A stretch of DNA of 9,667 nt from Actinomycetota bacterium (lineage in GTDB: Bacteria > Actinomycetota > Thermoleophilia > Miltoncostaeales > Miltoncostaeaceae), in NCBI GenBank assembly GCA_947475125.1, contig CANJMX010000051.1:1-9667 (forward strand), given 5' to 3'. Below, in pieces: positions 1 through 6,680 of the stretch; position 1 is the stretch's first letter, and every line of letters begins with the position of its first letter. Position numbers and translations under genes: made by a program. The notes beneath the pieces were generated by a model that saw only the letters and a list, made by a program, of their open reading frames with translations, was not told where the DNA came from and searched no databases.

Positions 1-341
1 GCGATGAAGCAGATGACCGACCCCCCGGGGCGCGACGCATACGGCGGCCGCTCGGGCGAAATGCCCTTGGCGGCCAGCTGCGCCAGTTCGGCGTCAATAT
101 CGTCAACCGAGAGGGCGATATGGCCGTACGCCTCACCCAATTCATATGGCTCGGTGCGCCCGTCGTTCAGCGTGAGCTCAAGCCGGTCCCCATCGCCGGG
201 CAGGGCCATGAAGATGATGGTGGCGGTGTCGCCACCCACACGCGAACGACCTGTCTCCGAAAACCCCAGGGCTTCGTAGAAGGCGAGCGACCGCTGCTCG
301 TCAAGAACTCGCAGCATGGTGTGAATAAGGGCGCGTGGCAT
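1..341 (-). CDS. gloA: Glyoxalase I / VOC-family protein, 5' part (runs off left edge)
   Basis: The first 113 codons of a lactoylglutathione lyase-like protein of the vicinal oxygen chelate (VOC) fold are present. Glyoxalase I isomerises the hemithioacetal of methylglyoxal and a thiol in the cytosol. The N-terminus LIHTMLRVLDEQRSLAFYEA resembles E. coli GloA (LLHTMLRVGDLQRSIDFYT). Three of the four family metal ligands appear at matching places: His7, Glu55 in RLELTLN and His74 in YGHIALSVDDI. The fourth, a Glu in the DPDGY-IEL motif, should lie just past the edge; the last visible residues, SVICFI followed by GC-, suit that motif. The ATG at 341 is chosen because it matches the family N-terminus and has GGGAAG 4 nt upstream on the minus strand. 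Actinobacteria usually lack glutathione, so the thiol cofactor may differ, and a generic VOC enzyme cannot be excluded. It is transcribed divergently from uvrB. Confidence 0.8.
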   Translation of the reverse strand, partial: MPRALIHTMLRVLDEQRSLAFYEALGFSETGRSRVGGDTATIIFMALPGDGDRLELTLNDGRTEPYELGEAYGHIALSVDDIDAELAQLAAKGISPERPPYASRPGGSVICFI

Positions 342-391
342 CGGGCTTCCCGGGTTGTGGTGCGTCGTGTCGAGGGTACTCGGGGATGGAG

Positions 392-515
392 CGGCCGGGC
401 GGCGCATGCGCAACCGCCCGGCCGAGGCCCCGCGTCCCGGCCGCGGGGCCATGCCACCGTGCATCCCCATGGCACGGGGTCCATCGCTGCCGCCCTGCCC
501 TCACGCGGCGATGGA
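392..515. repeat. Array of four consecutive GC-rich inverted repeats
   Basis: The 279-bp gap between the divergent gloA-like gene and uvrB holds no convincing gene, but has four back-to-back inverted repeats. Repeat 1 has perfect 11-bp arms CGGCCGGGCGG (392-402) and 414-424. Repeat 2 has perfect 9-bp arms GGCCCCGCG (426-434) and 442-450. Repeat 3 has 6-bp arms CCGTGC (457-462) and 472-477. Repeat 4 has 11-bp arms at 480-490 and 505-515 with one G-T pair. Loops are 11, 7, 9 and 14 nt. No T-tract follows any of them. If the transcripts start near their start codons, as the proposed leaderless uvrB promoter implies, the array lies outside both mRNAs. It could be a divergent insulator or terminator cluster, an unannotated structured RNA, or a protein-binding region. 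Confidence 0.6.
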
Positions 516-608
516 TGGAACCTATGGGGTGGGACGAGTTGATCCATCGGCCCAGTCACCAATATGCGAGACGTGCCTTTCGCCATGGGTACAGGCGGGG
601 CACCGGGT

Positions 609-614
609 TACCAT
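609..614 (+). promoter_or_regulatory. Putative -10 element of uvrB (leaderless start)
   Basis: TACCAT lies 6 nt before the GTG start at 621, inside GGGTTACCAT (605-614). That 10-mer matches the one before uvrA (7224-7233) at 9 of 10 positions. A transcript starting about 7 nt after this hexamer would begin at the GTG. I see no good -35 element at 17-18 bp spacing. A second, weaker candidate is TTGATC (539-544) with TATGCG (563-568). Confidence 0.45.
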
Positions 615-620
615 CGTTGC

Positions 621-2618
621 GTGGCCAACACCTCGTACACCATCTCCGATGCCCATCTGCCCGCCGGGGACCAGCCTCACGCCATTGCGGCGATCGAGGA
701 GGGACTCGCGGCCGGTGAGCGGTATCAGTCGCTGCTCGGGGTTACCGGATCCGGCAAGACCTTCACGATGGCCAACCTCATCGCCAACTCCGGCCGTCCC
801 GCCTTGGTGATCGCGCACAACAAGACCCTCGCAGCGCAGTTGTGCAACGAGTTCCGCGAGTACCTGCCGGGGGCGGCGGTGGAGTACTTCGTCTCGTACT
901 ACGACTACTACCAGCCAGAGGCGTACATCGCGTCGAGCGATACGTACATCGAGAAGGACGCCTCGATCAACGACGAAATCGACCGTCTGCGGCACGCGGC
1001 CACGGCGGCGCTGCTGGCCAGGCGCGACGTGGTGATTGTGGCGTCGGTGTCGTGCATCTACGGCATGGGGTCGCCCGATCGGTACCGCGAGCGTCTGGTG
1101 CTGCTGGAGCGCGGCGCGCAGATGCCTCGGGATGACCTCTTCAAGCGTCTTATCGAGGTGCAGTACGAGCGCAACGACATGGTGCTCGAGCGCGGCCGGT
1201 TCAGGGCCCGCGGCGATGTGTTTGAGATTCAGCCGGTCAACGCCGAGACCGCCTACCGGGTGTCGATGTTCGGCGACGAGATCGAGAAGATCACGCACTT
1301 CCACCCGATTACCGGCGAGGTATTCGGCGATCTTGAATACGCGGCCATCTACCCGGCCACGCATTACGTCACGCCCACCGACGTGATTGAGCGCTCGCTT
1401 GGCGAGATACGCAGCGAACTCGAGGAGCGCTGCGCCCTCTTCGACGCCCAGGGCAAACTGGTGGAGAGCCACCGCCTGCGCCAGCGCACCCAGTACGACA
1501 TGGAGATGCTCCGCGAGATGGGCTTCTGCTCAGGGGTCGAGAACTACTCACGCATCCTCGACGGCAGAAAGCCCGGGGAGGCGCCCCACGCGTTGCTCGA
1601 CTTCTTCCCGCGGGACTTCCTCACCTTCATCGATGAGTCGCACAACACGGTGCCCCAGCTGCGGGGGATGTACGAGGGGGACAGGTCGCGAAAGATGAAC
1701 CTGATCGAGCATGGGTTCCGGCTTCCGTCGGCGGCCGACAACCGGCCCCTCCGCCTCGAGGAGTTCCTCGACCGCGTCGGGCAGATCGTGTTCGTGTCGG
1801 CGACCCCCGGCAAGTTCGAGCAGGAGAACTCGTCGCGCATTGTGGAGCAGATCATCCGTCCCACCGGGCTCGTGGATCCCGAGGTCGAGGTACGGCCCAC
1901 CGAGAACCAGGTGGACGATCTGATGATGGAGATCAGAAAGCGGGTGGAGGCCGACGAGCGCGTCATCGTCACCACGCTCACCAAGCGCATGGCGGAGGAC
2001 CTCACCGACTACCTCACAGATGCTGGCATCCGCGCCAGGTACCTGCACAGCGACATCGACGCCATTGAGCGCATCCGGGTGGTGCGCGATCTCCGCCTCG
2101 GCGAGTTCGACGCGCTCGTGGGGGTCAACCTGCTGCGCGAGGGGCTCGACCTGCCCGAGGTCACGCTGGTGGCCATCCTCGACGCCGACAAGGAAGGCTT
2201 CCTCCGCGGGCAGACGGCGCTCATCCAGACCATCGGTCGTGCCGCACGAAACGTCAACGGCAGGGTGATCATGTACGCCGACCGCGAGACGGAGTCGATG
2301 CGCGTGGCGATCGGCGAGACCGCCCGACGCCGTGAGATCCAGCGCGCGCACAACACGGAGCACGGCATCACCCCGGCCACCATCATCAAGGGGGTCTCCG
2401 ACATCGTGGAGTTCCTGGGCCTGAGCAGCGGGGGCGATCGCAAGCGCAGGCGCAAGGAGAAGGCGGTGCCCGAGGGCGCCACGCCGGCCGAGATCCGTCG
2501 TGTGATGGTGCAGGTGGAGCAGGAGATGATGGAGGCTGCGGAGGACCTGCGATTTGAGCAGGCCGCAGATATGCGTGATCGTCTGGCCGATCTGCGCCAG
2601 GCCCTTGGGGACGGGTGA
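621..2618 (+). CDS. uvrB: UvrABC excinuclease subunit B
   Basis: UvrB is the DNA-damage verification helicase of nucleotide excision repair: UvrA2 loads it at lesions and it then recruits UvrC for dual incision. The 665-aa product is complete (E. coli UvrB is 673 aa). In GTG-based numbering the features are: Walker A GVTGSGKT (40-47, Lys46); the damage-probing beta-hairpin with SYYDYYQPEAY (Tyr93, 94, 96, 97), followed by SSDTYIEKDAS; helicase motif II DESH (338-341); the C-terminal helicase region with GVNLLREGLDLPEV and QTIGRAARN; and a C-terminal UVR helical hairpin (about 629-661) with EAAEDLRFEQAADMRD. The frame opens further upstream, with ATGs at 564 and 585. GTG 621 is preferred because homology begins just after it, the hairpin tyrosines and DESH fall within one residue of E. 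coli numbering, and a -10-like hexamer sits 6 nt upstream. No Shine-Dalgarno is seen. I found no LexA-type CGAAC-N4-GTTCG box upstream. Confidence 0.97.
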   Translation: MANTSYTISDAHLPAGDQPHAIAAIEEGLAAGERYQSLLGVTGSGKTFTMANLIANSGRPALVIAHNKTLAAQLCNEFREYLPGAAVEYFVSYYDYYQPEAYIASSDTYIEKDASINDEIDRLRHAATAALLARRDVVIVASVSCIYGMGSPDRYRERLVLLERGAQMPRDDLFKRLIEVQYERNDMVLERGRFRARGDVFEIQPVNAETAYRVSMFGDEIEKITHFHPITGEVFGDLEYAAIYPATHYVTPTDVIERSLGEIRSELEERCALFDAQGKLVESHRLRQRTQYDMEMLREMGFCSGVENYSRILDGRKPGEAPHALLDFFPRDFLTFIDESHNTVPQLRGMYEGDRSRKMNLIEHGFRLPSAADNRPLRLEEFLDRVGQIVFVSATPGKFEQENSSRIVEQIIRPTGLVDPEVEVRPTENQVDDLMMEIRKRVEADERVIVTTLTKRMAEDLTDYLTDAGIRARYLHSDIDAIERIRVVRDLRLGEFDALVGVNLLREGLDLPEVTLVAILDADKEGFLRGQTALIQTIGRAARNVNGRVIMYADRETESMRVAIGETARRREIQRAHNTEHGITPATIIKGVSDIVEFLGLSSGGDRKRRRKEKAVPEGATPAEIRRVMVQVEQEMMEAAEDLRFEQAADMRDRLADLRQALGDG

Positions 2619-2857
2619 TGGCTGACCACGATCACCACGAGTCCGACGATCCCCCTGAGCGCACTCCCGTCGCACCGGCCCTTGACGACGACGAAATCTT
2701 CGCCGCCATCCTCGGGCTTCCGGGCGCCGGAGCCTTCTGGGGCAGCGTGCCAGCGTCGCCGTCGGCGCAGCAGCAACCGGAATGGAGCGAGGAAGCTGAC
2801 CGCCGACGCAGGCGCGAGGAGATCCTTAGGAAGTGGGTCCCCCGGCAGGGCGAGTGA
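2618..2857 (+). CDS. Small acidic hypothetical protein coupled to uvrB
   Basis: A 79-aa ORF starts at an ATG sharing one base with the uvrB stop (TGATG); a GTG at 2615 would add one residue. A purine-rich GGGGACGGG just upstream could act as a Shine-Dalgarno, so translational coupling to uvrB is plausible. The protein opens with the acidic, His-containing MADHDHHESDD. It then has a short segment, DDDEIFAAILGLPGAGAFWG, a Ser/Pro/Gln linker, and a basic helix-prone end, EEADRRRRREEILRKWVPR. No signal peptide, membrane segment or recognised domain is visible. The third-position G/C bias resembles its neighbours and there is no competing gene, so I think it is real, but I assign no function. Its stop is only 43 bp from the znuA start. 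It could be an actinobacterial conserved hypothetical traditionally placed after uvrB, or a small partner of a neighbouring protein; neither can be shown here. Confidence 0.6.
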   Translation: MADHDHHESDDPPERTPVAPALDDDEIFAAILGLPGAGAFWGSVPASPSAQQQPEWSEEADRRRRREEILRKWVPRQGE

Positions 2858-2865
2858 CAACAGTA

Positions 2866-2894
2866 GTGAGAACCATTATCAATAAGTATATGCT
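2866..2894 (+). promoter_or_regulatory. Putative znuABC promoter
   Basis: TATGCT (2889-2894) fits the TAnnnT pattern and lies 6 nt before the znuA ATG. GTGAGA (2866-2871) precedes it at 17-bp spacing as a weak -35. An alternative pair is GTGACA (2854-2859) and TATCAA (2877-2882), also 17 bp apart. The first pair would give a transcript beginning at the ATG, consistent with the absence of a Shine-Dalgarno. The region is clearly AT-richer than its surroundings. Confidence 0.5.
2867..2881. promoter_or_regulatory. Putative Zur operator over the znuA promoter
   Basis: TGAGAACCATTATCA is a 7-1-7 imperfect palindrome with 5 of 7 arm positions symmetric. It matches the general Fur/Zur operator form TGAnAATnATTnTCA. 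It covers the -35 and spacer of the proposed znuA promoter, so zinc-loaded Zur bound here would block polymerase. The gene downstream is a zinc importer and a Fur-family regulator gene lies in the same window, which supports the call. Binding is inferred. Confidence 0.65.
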
Positions 2895-2900
2895 CAGCCC

Positions 2901-3869
2901 ATGGCCGTATCGACGAACAGACGAACCCCAGGTGGTGCCCGCGCGGCGATGCTGGCGGCAGCCATCGCGGCACTCATGTTGACCGTGGCGGGCTGCGGGT
3001 CTGGCGGCCCGGAGGAGGGGAGTGGTGGTGCGGTGATCGCCGTGACCACCCCCGTTCTGGGCGCGGTGGTGAAGGACGCCGTGGGCGATGCGGCGACGGT
3101 TGAGGTCATCATGCCCAATGGGGCCGACCCGCATGAGTGGCGCCCGTCAGCGAAGGACGTTGCCCGACTCGAGGGTGCGGACCTCATCGTGCAGAACGGT
3201 CTTGGCCTCGAAAGTGGGCTTACGAGGGCCATTGCGCAGGCGCGCGAGGGCGGGGTGCCGGTGTTCACCGCCACAGATCACGTGGACGTGCGCACGGTGA
3301 AGGCGGGAGAGGGTGCTGACCCGACTGACGCCGATCAGGCGACCGGTGCGAAGGACCCCCACTTCTGGACCGACCCCACGCAGATGCGATCCGTGGTCGA
3401 GGCGCTGCCCGCGGCCGTGAGGTCGGCAACCGGTACGGATATCGCCACCCCTTCTGCGGCCACCGCGGCACGGCTCACATCGCTCGATGAACGGGCGCGA
3501 ACGAAACTGGACGCGGTGCCGACGAGTGCTCGCGGAATCGTCACCGGGCACGAATCACTCGGCTATCTCGCCCGTCGGTACAACTACCGCGTTGTCGGTG
3601 CCATCACTCCGTCGCTCTCGTCGCAGGGGCAGCTTTCGGCCGCACACCTCGCCGCCCTCGAGGCGGCGATGAAGGCGGCCGGGGTGCGGGTGGTCTTCAC
3701 CGAGCAGGGAACCTCGCCCCAGGTGGCCAGCGCCATCGCAGATTCCACTGGCGCCACGGTCGTGGAGCTCGCCACCGAGGCGCTGCCAGCCGATGGTTCG
3801 TACGTGACCTACATCGAGGACATCTCCCGCCGCATCGCGTCGGCTCTGGCCAACACGGGCGGCAGGTAG
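2901..3869 (+). CDS. znuA: Zinc ABC transporter substrate-binding lipoprotein
   Basis: This 322-aa cluster A-I (ZnuA/TroA-like) metal-binding protein would capture Zn2+ outside the membrane and deliver it to ZnuB. It has a basic N-terminus, a hydrophobic stretch (about 15-31) and the lipobox VAGC, so it is probably lipid-anchored at Cys32. Likely metal ligands are His78 (NGADPHEW), His154 (AKDPHFWTDP), His217 (VTGHESLGYLARRY) and Asp298 (LPADGSYVTYI). His-His-His-Asp is the TroA/zinc-type set; manganese-type PsaA has Glu at the third site. Glu268 in TEQGTSP is also conserved in the family. Between the first two ligands there is a short loop rich in Asp, Glu, Ala and Gly (about 131-151) rather than the His-rich loop of many ZnuAs. 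It is first in a three-gene operon, only 5 bp before znuB, downstream of a probable Zur box. A manganese or mixed-metal role is possible but less likely. Confidence 0.9.
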   Translation: MAVSTNRRTPGGARAAMLAAAIAALMLTVAGCGSGGPEEGSGGAVIAVTTPVLGAVVKDAVGDAATVEVIMPNGADPHEWRPSAKDVARLEGADLIVQNGLGLESGLTRAIAQAREGGVPVFTATDHVDVRTVKAGEGADPTDADQATGAKDPHFWTDPTQMRSVVEALPAAVRSATGTDIATPSAATAARLTSLDERARTKLDAVPTSARGIVTGHESLGYLARRYNYRVVGAITPSLSSQGQLSAAHLAALEAAMKAAGVRVVFTEQGTSPQVASAIADSTGATVVELATEALPADGSYVTYIEDISRRIASALANTGGR

Positions 3870-3874
3870 CAAGG

Positions 3875-4717
3875 GTGGGCGTTCTCACCGATCCATTCGT
3901 GCAGAACGCCTTCATGCAGCGGGCCCTGCTGGCCGGCATCCTGGTGGCCATCGCCACCGGGGTGGTGGGCACGCTCATGGTGCTTCGCGGGATGGCCTTT
4001 TTGGGCGATGCGCTGGCGCACGGAGTGCTTCCGGGTATCGCGGCCGCGCTGCTCATCGGCATTCCGTCATTCGTCGGTGCGCTGGTGGGTGCCGCGGTGA
4101 TGATCGGCGGCGTGGCTGCGGTGCAGCGGCGCACGCGGCTGAGCAGCGACGTGGCCATCGGCCTCCTGTTTGTGGGCATGCTCGCCCTGGGGGTGGTGAT
4201 CGTGTCCAGATCATCCGAATTCGCAGGGAGCCTCACCGAGATCCTGTTCGGTGAGGTGCTTGGTGTGAGCTGGAGCTCCATTCTGTGGCAGGCGATCGTG
4301 GCCGTTGTGGTCGTGGCCCTCGCATGGACCCTGCGCAGGCCTTTCCTGCTTATGGCCATGGATCCGGATCAGGCAAGAGTTGCGGGCTATCCGGTGCGAC
4401 TGCTCGAGGCCGTACTGCTTGGAATGATCGCGCTCACGGTCGTGGTGTCGTTCCGGGTGGTGGGCACACTGCTGGTGTTCGGCATGTTGCTGGCGCCCGC
4501 TGGCACCGCTGCGCTGCTTGTGCGCAGAGTGGGCGCCATGATGATCCTGAGCGCGGTCATCGGCTCAGTGAGCGTGTACGTGGGCCTTCTGCTGTCGTGG
4601 TATTACGACCTGGCCGCCGGGGCCACGGTGGTTCTGGTGGCCGTGGGCATCTTCTTTATCGCCCTGGTGGTGCAGGGCTTTCTGCCATCGCGCCGGCTGC
4701 ATCCGGAGCACGCATGA
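3875..4717 (+). CDS. znuB: Zinc ABC transporter permease
   Basis: This 280-aa integral membrane protein of the ABC-3 family (ZnuB/MntB/TroC type) forms the dimeric channel through which the metal enters. The start MGVLTDPFVQNAFMQRALLA fits the usual family N-terminus ending in FMQRALLAG. The conserved VLRGMAFLGDALAHGVLPG (about 46-64) follows. About eight hydrophobic segments are visible. The region MAMDPDQARVAGYPVRLLEA is the cytoplasmic coupling loop expected to contact the ATPase, and RVVGTLLVFGMLLAPAGTA is a typical late transmembrane signature. The GTG at 3875 is chosen because it gives the family-length N-terminus; an ATG at 3914 would remove conserved residues. The start follows the znuA stop by 5 bp and the stop overlaps the znuC start as ATGA, so the operon is tightly coupled. 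Confidence 0.94.
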   Translation: MGVLTDPFVQNAFMQRALLAGILVAIATGVVGTLMVLRGMAFLGDALAHGVLPGIAAALLIGIPSFVGALVGAAVMIGGVAAVQRRTRLSSDVAIGLLFVGMLALGVVIVSRSSEFAGSLTEILFGEVLGVSWSSILWQAIVAVVVVALAWTLRRPFLLMAMDPDQARVAGYPVRLLEAVLLGMIALTVVVSFRVVGTLLVFGMLLAPAGTAALLVRRVGAMMILSAVIGSVSVYVGLLLSWYYDLAAGATVVLVAVGIFFIALVVQGFLPSRRLHPEHA

Positions 4718-5568
4718 CCACCACAGCGATCAGCGCGCACAACCTCACCATCGGGTACGGCGGCAACCCCGTGGTGTCTGGCATCACCCTCACTCTGGCC
4801 CCAGGGCAATGGCTTGCAGTGGTGGGCACCAATGGATCGGGCAAGAGCACCCTCCTCAAGAGCATTGCCGGTCTCATCCCCACGGTGGAGGGGCGCCTGG
4901 AGGTGCTGGACGGTGCACCCGGGAGCGGCAGCACGGGCGTGGCGTATCTGTCCCAGTCGCATGAGCAGGGGTTTCTGCTGCCCATCCGGGCGAAGGACGT
5001 TGTGCGTATGGGGCGGTGGCCGGTGCGCGGGCTGCTGCGTCGGTTGCGGCGCGAGGACGAGGGCTACGTAGATGACGCCATGGCCGCGATGGGTATCGAG
5101 CACCTGGCTGAGAGGCCACTCGGCGCCCTGTCGGGCGGCCAGTGCCAGCGCGTGCACCTCGCGCAGGCGGCGTGTCGCCATGCCGACCTGCTTCTGCTTG
5201 ATGAGCCCACGTCGGGGCTTGATGCCGCGAGCCGCGAGCAGTACCTCGCCCTTATGGATTCGGAGCGTGCCCGCGGCGCGGCGATTGTGAGCGCCACACA
5301 CGACGTGCGCGAGGCCGCTCGCGCCGACCTGGTGCTGCTCGTGGCCGAGCGGGTGGTTGCCTGCGGGCCGCCGGGCGAAGTGCTCACGGCCGCGTCACTC
5401 GCCGACACGTTTGGCGTGATTATCAGCGACGTCACCGGCCCCGTGGTGATCGATCCCCACCACGAACACGGACATCAGCACGGGCCCGGGCTACCCCGCG
5501 TGCGTGGGCACGCCCCGGGGCACGACCACGAGCACGGCCACGACCACGATCACGGGCACCACCACTGA
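4714..5568 (+). CDS. znuC: Zinc ABC transporter ATPase with His-rich C-terminal tail
   Basis: This 284-aa protein is the cytoplasmic ATPase that powers ZnuB. It has Walker A GTNGSGKST (38-46), Q-loop Gln81 (AYLSQS), signature LSGGQCQRV (139-147), Walker B LLLLDEP (159-165), a D-loop in SGLD (167-170) and H-loop His196 (SATHD). The catalytic core is complete and ends near residue 247. The remaining 37 residues are unusual: 15 are histidine, in HHEHGHQHG and in a terminal run of alternating His with Asp, Glu or Gly that ends HHH. Such tails bind Zn2+ or Ni2+ in other proteins. Here it could buffer or sense zinc at the cytoplasmic mouth of the importer, which is an inference. The ATG at 4714 overlaps the znuB stop (ATGA); the frame stays open upstream through znuB, but only this start gives a normal ABC N-terminus. 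Confidence 0.94.
   Translation: MTTTAISAHNLTIGYGGNPVVSGITLTLAPGQWLAVVGTNGSGKSTLLKSIAGLIPTVEGRLEVLDGAPGSGSTGVAYLSQSHEQGFLLPIRAKDVVRMGRWPVRGLLRRLRREDEGYVDDAMAAMGIEHLAERPLGALSGGQCQRVHLAQAACRHADLLLLDEPTSGLDAASREQYLALMDSERARGAAIVSATHDVREAARADLVLLVAERVVACGPPGEVLTAASLADTFGVIISDVTGPVVIDPHHEHGHQHGPGLPRVRGHAPGHDHEHGHDHDHGHHH
5521..5565 (+). repeat. CAC-rich low-complexity repeat encoding the ZnuC His tail
   Basis: This stretch has CAC at nearly every second codon, alternating with GAC, GAG, GAT, GGC or GGG. The partner codons vary while their residues stay Asp, Glu or Gly, so the pattern looks selected at protein level. The end is three consecutive CAC codons before TGA. Repeat-length variation between strains would be plausible. 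Confidence 0.7.
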
Positions 5569-5652
5569 GCATGGCGGGTTCGGCCAGCCGCTGATCGCTG
5601 GCGGGGCAAGTGCCAGATGCACCGGCCGGTGTCATGGCGTGCTCGCCATCGC

Positions 5653-5658
5653 TACGGT
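5653..5658 (+). promoter_or_regulatory. Putative -10 element of the FUSC-like gene
   Basis: TACGGT fits TAnnnT and lies 7 nt before the ATG at 5666, the same geometry as before uvrA. No good -35 is seen. The 97-bp gap after znuC holds no clear intrinsic terminator, so read-through from the znu operon is also possible. Confidence 0.35.
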
Positions 5659-5665
5659 GCTGTTC

Positions 5666-6670
5666 ATGGTCCCGAGTGCTCCCGAGCCCCCTGCAGACCG
5701 GACGCAGAAACATCGACGGCCGCTGGGGCAACGCATCGCGTTGATCAGCCTGACCGTCGTCGTTGCTTTTGTGGTCCCGATGGTGGTTGCGACCACCATC
5801 TCGGGACCCGTTGCCGCATTTGCGACCCTGATGGGGGTGATCGCAGGGTTCTCCGGCAGCATGCGTTCGGGCTGGTCCCGCACGATCCGTGTCATCCCCT
5901 TCATGGGCGTGCTTGGGGCGACGGCCGCGTTTGCGGGCTACGGCTGGGGCTGGGTGATGGTCATGGGGGCAGTGGGCCTGGTTGCCGGCTGCGGCTATCC
6001 ATATGGGTACCTCGCAGCCCTCGTGTACGCCGGGTTCGTGCCAACGATGGTGCACAGCGCCACCAGCGGTCGTAACGCGATCCTGATCGGCTGCTTCGCC
6101 ATTGCGGGCGGAATCATTGGCGTCACGTTCGCCCACCGAATGGGCGCCGCGCGGGTGACGCCCGCCCCTCCACGTCGGCCCGGTGGCGTGGTGCTGCCCG
6201 CCATCGTGGGCCTGTGTCTGCTGGGTGGCGGCGCAGCCATCGCTATCGCCACCTCGCTGCCACACGGCTACTGGATCCCGCTCACGCTCATCGCCATAGT
6301 CCCCCCGTTGACGATGGGCGACACCGGTCGAGGCCGTCAGCGCCTCACGGGCACTGTGGGTGCACTGCTTATCGTCATCCCGGTGTCACTCATCCCGTTG
6401 CCCATATGGACCTTTTATGTGCTGGGCTTCCTGCTGTTCATCCCGGCGTTTGCGGTGTACCGGCGCAGCTACGGCTACTACGCGTTCTTCGAGTCGGCGG
6501 CCGTTGTGATGCTGGTGTCTGCGGGCCACAACGTGCTGGAGACGGGAGAGGCCCGCGCGGCAGCAGCGGCAATCGCGATCGCCCTGCTGGTCGTCACCGT
6601 GGCTGTGGTCACGTGGATCCTCAAGCGTCTGCCCGAAGCGCGTGCACCAGCACCCCTGATCGACGCGTAG
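5666..6670 (+). CDS. FUSC-like polytopic membrane protein
   Basis: This 334-aa protein has a short basic N-terminal tail and about ten to twelve hydrophobic segments in two halves (about 24-156 and 175-319), separated by a Pro/Arg-rich linker (AARVTPAPPRRPG, 161-173). In the second half, HGYWIPLTLIAIVPP followed by GRGRQRLTGTVGALL matches the core of the FUSC family (fusaric acid resistance / aromatic acid exporter type), where YWxPLT and an R-x-x-GT segment recur. By family it may export small organic acids or toxic compounds, but its substrate cannot be read from the sequence. It has no ABC or RND partner here. The frame is open further upstream; ATG 5666 is preferred because the hydrophilic tail begins there and a -10-like hexamer lies 7 nt before it. 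A GTG at 5657 is an alternative. It converges with zur. Its position beside a zinc operon does not make it a metal transporter. Confidence 0.75.
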   Translation: MVPSAPEPPADRTQKHRRPLGQRIALISLTVVVAFVVPMVVATTISGPVAAFATLMGVIAGFSGSMRSGWSRTIRVIPFMGVLGATAAFAGYGWGWVMVMGAVGLVAGCGYPYGYLAALVYAGFVPTMVHSATSGRNAILIGCFAIAGGIIGVTFAHRMGAARVTPAPPRRPGGVVLPAIVGLCLLGGGAAIAIATSLPHGYWIPLTLIAIVPPLTMGDTGRGRQRLTGTVGALLIVIPVSLIPLPIWTFYVLGFLLFIPAFAVYRRSYGYYAFFESAAVVMLVSAGHNVLETGEARAAAAAIAIALLVVTVAVVTWILKRLPEARAPAPLIDA

Positions 6671-6680
6671 CCACCGTCGG

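Noticed and set aside
342..620. Short plus-strand open frames in the divergent spacer as real genes
   Set aside because: They overlap the gloA-like gene or uvrB, span the hairpin array and show no conserved-looking sequence.
522..1472. Minus-strand open frame of 316 codons over the uvrB start
   Set aside because: It covers conserved UvrB sequence and the promoter region, and shows no domain.
1548..2675. Minus-strand open frame of 375 codons opposite uvrB
   Set aside because: It is antisense to UvrB motifs and low in complexity (many His, Leu, Arg); a by-product of GC bias.
4285..4713. Upstream in-frame extension of znuC
   Set aside because: It overlaps znuB in another frame and gives non-ABC sequence; the ATG at 4714 has the standard ATGA coupling and a normal N-terminus.
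5521..5565. CRISPR-like or tandem repeat element
   Set aside because: The repeat is a codon-level His/Asp pattern inside a gene with no spacers; it is coding low complexity.
5584..5630. Possible terminator after znuC (partial hairpins and the palindrome ACCGGCCGGT at 5621-5630)
   Set aside because: The arms are short or imperfect and no T-tract follows; not strong enough to call.
5504..5665. Upstream extension of the FUSC-like protein
   Set aside because: It overlaps the znuC His tail in another frame and translates to Thr-rich low-complexity sequence, an artefact of the CAC repeats.
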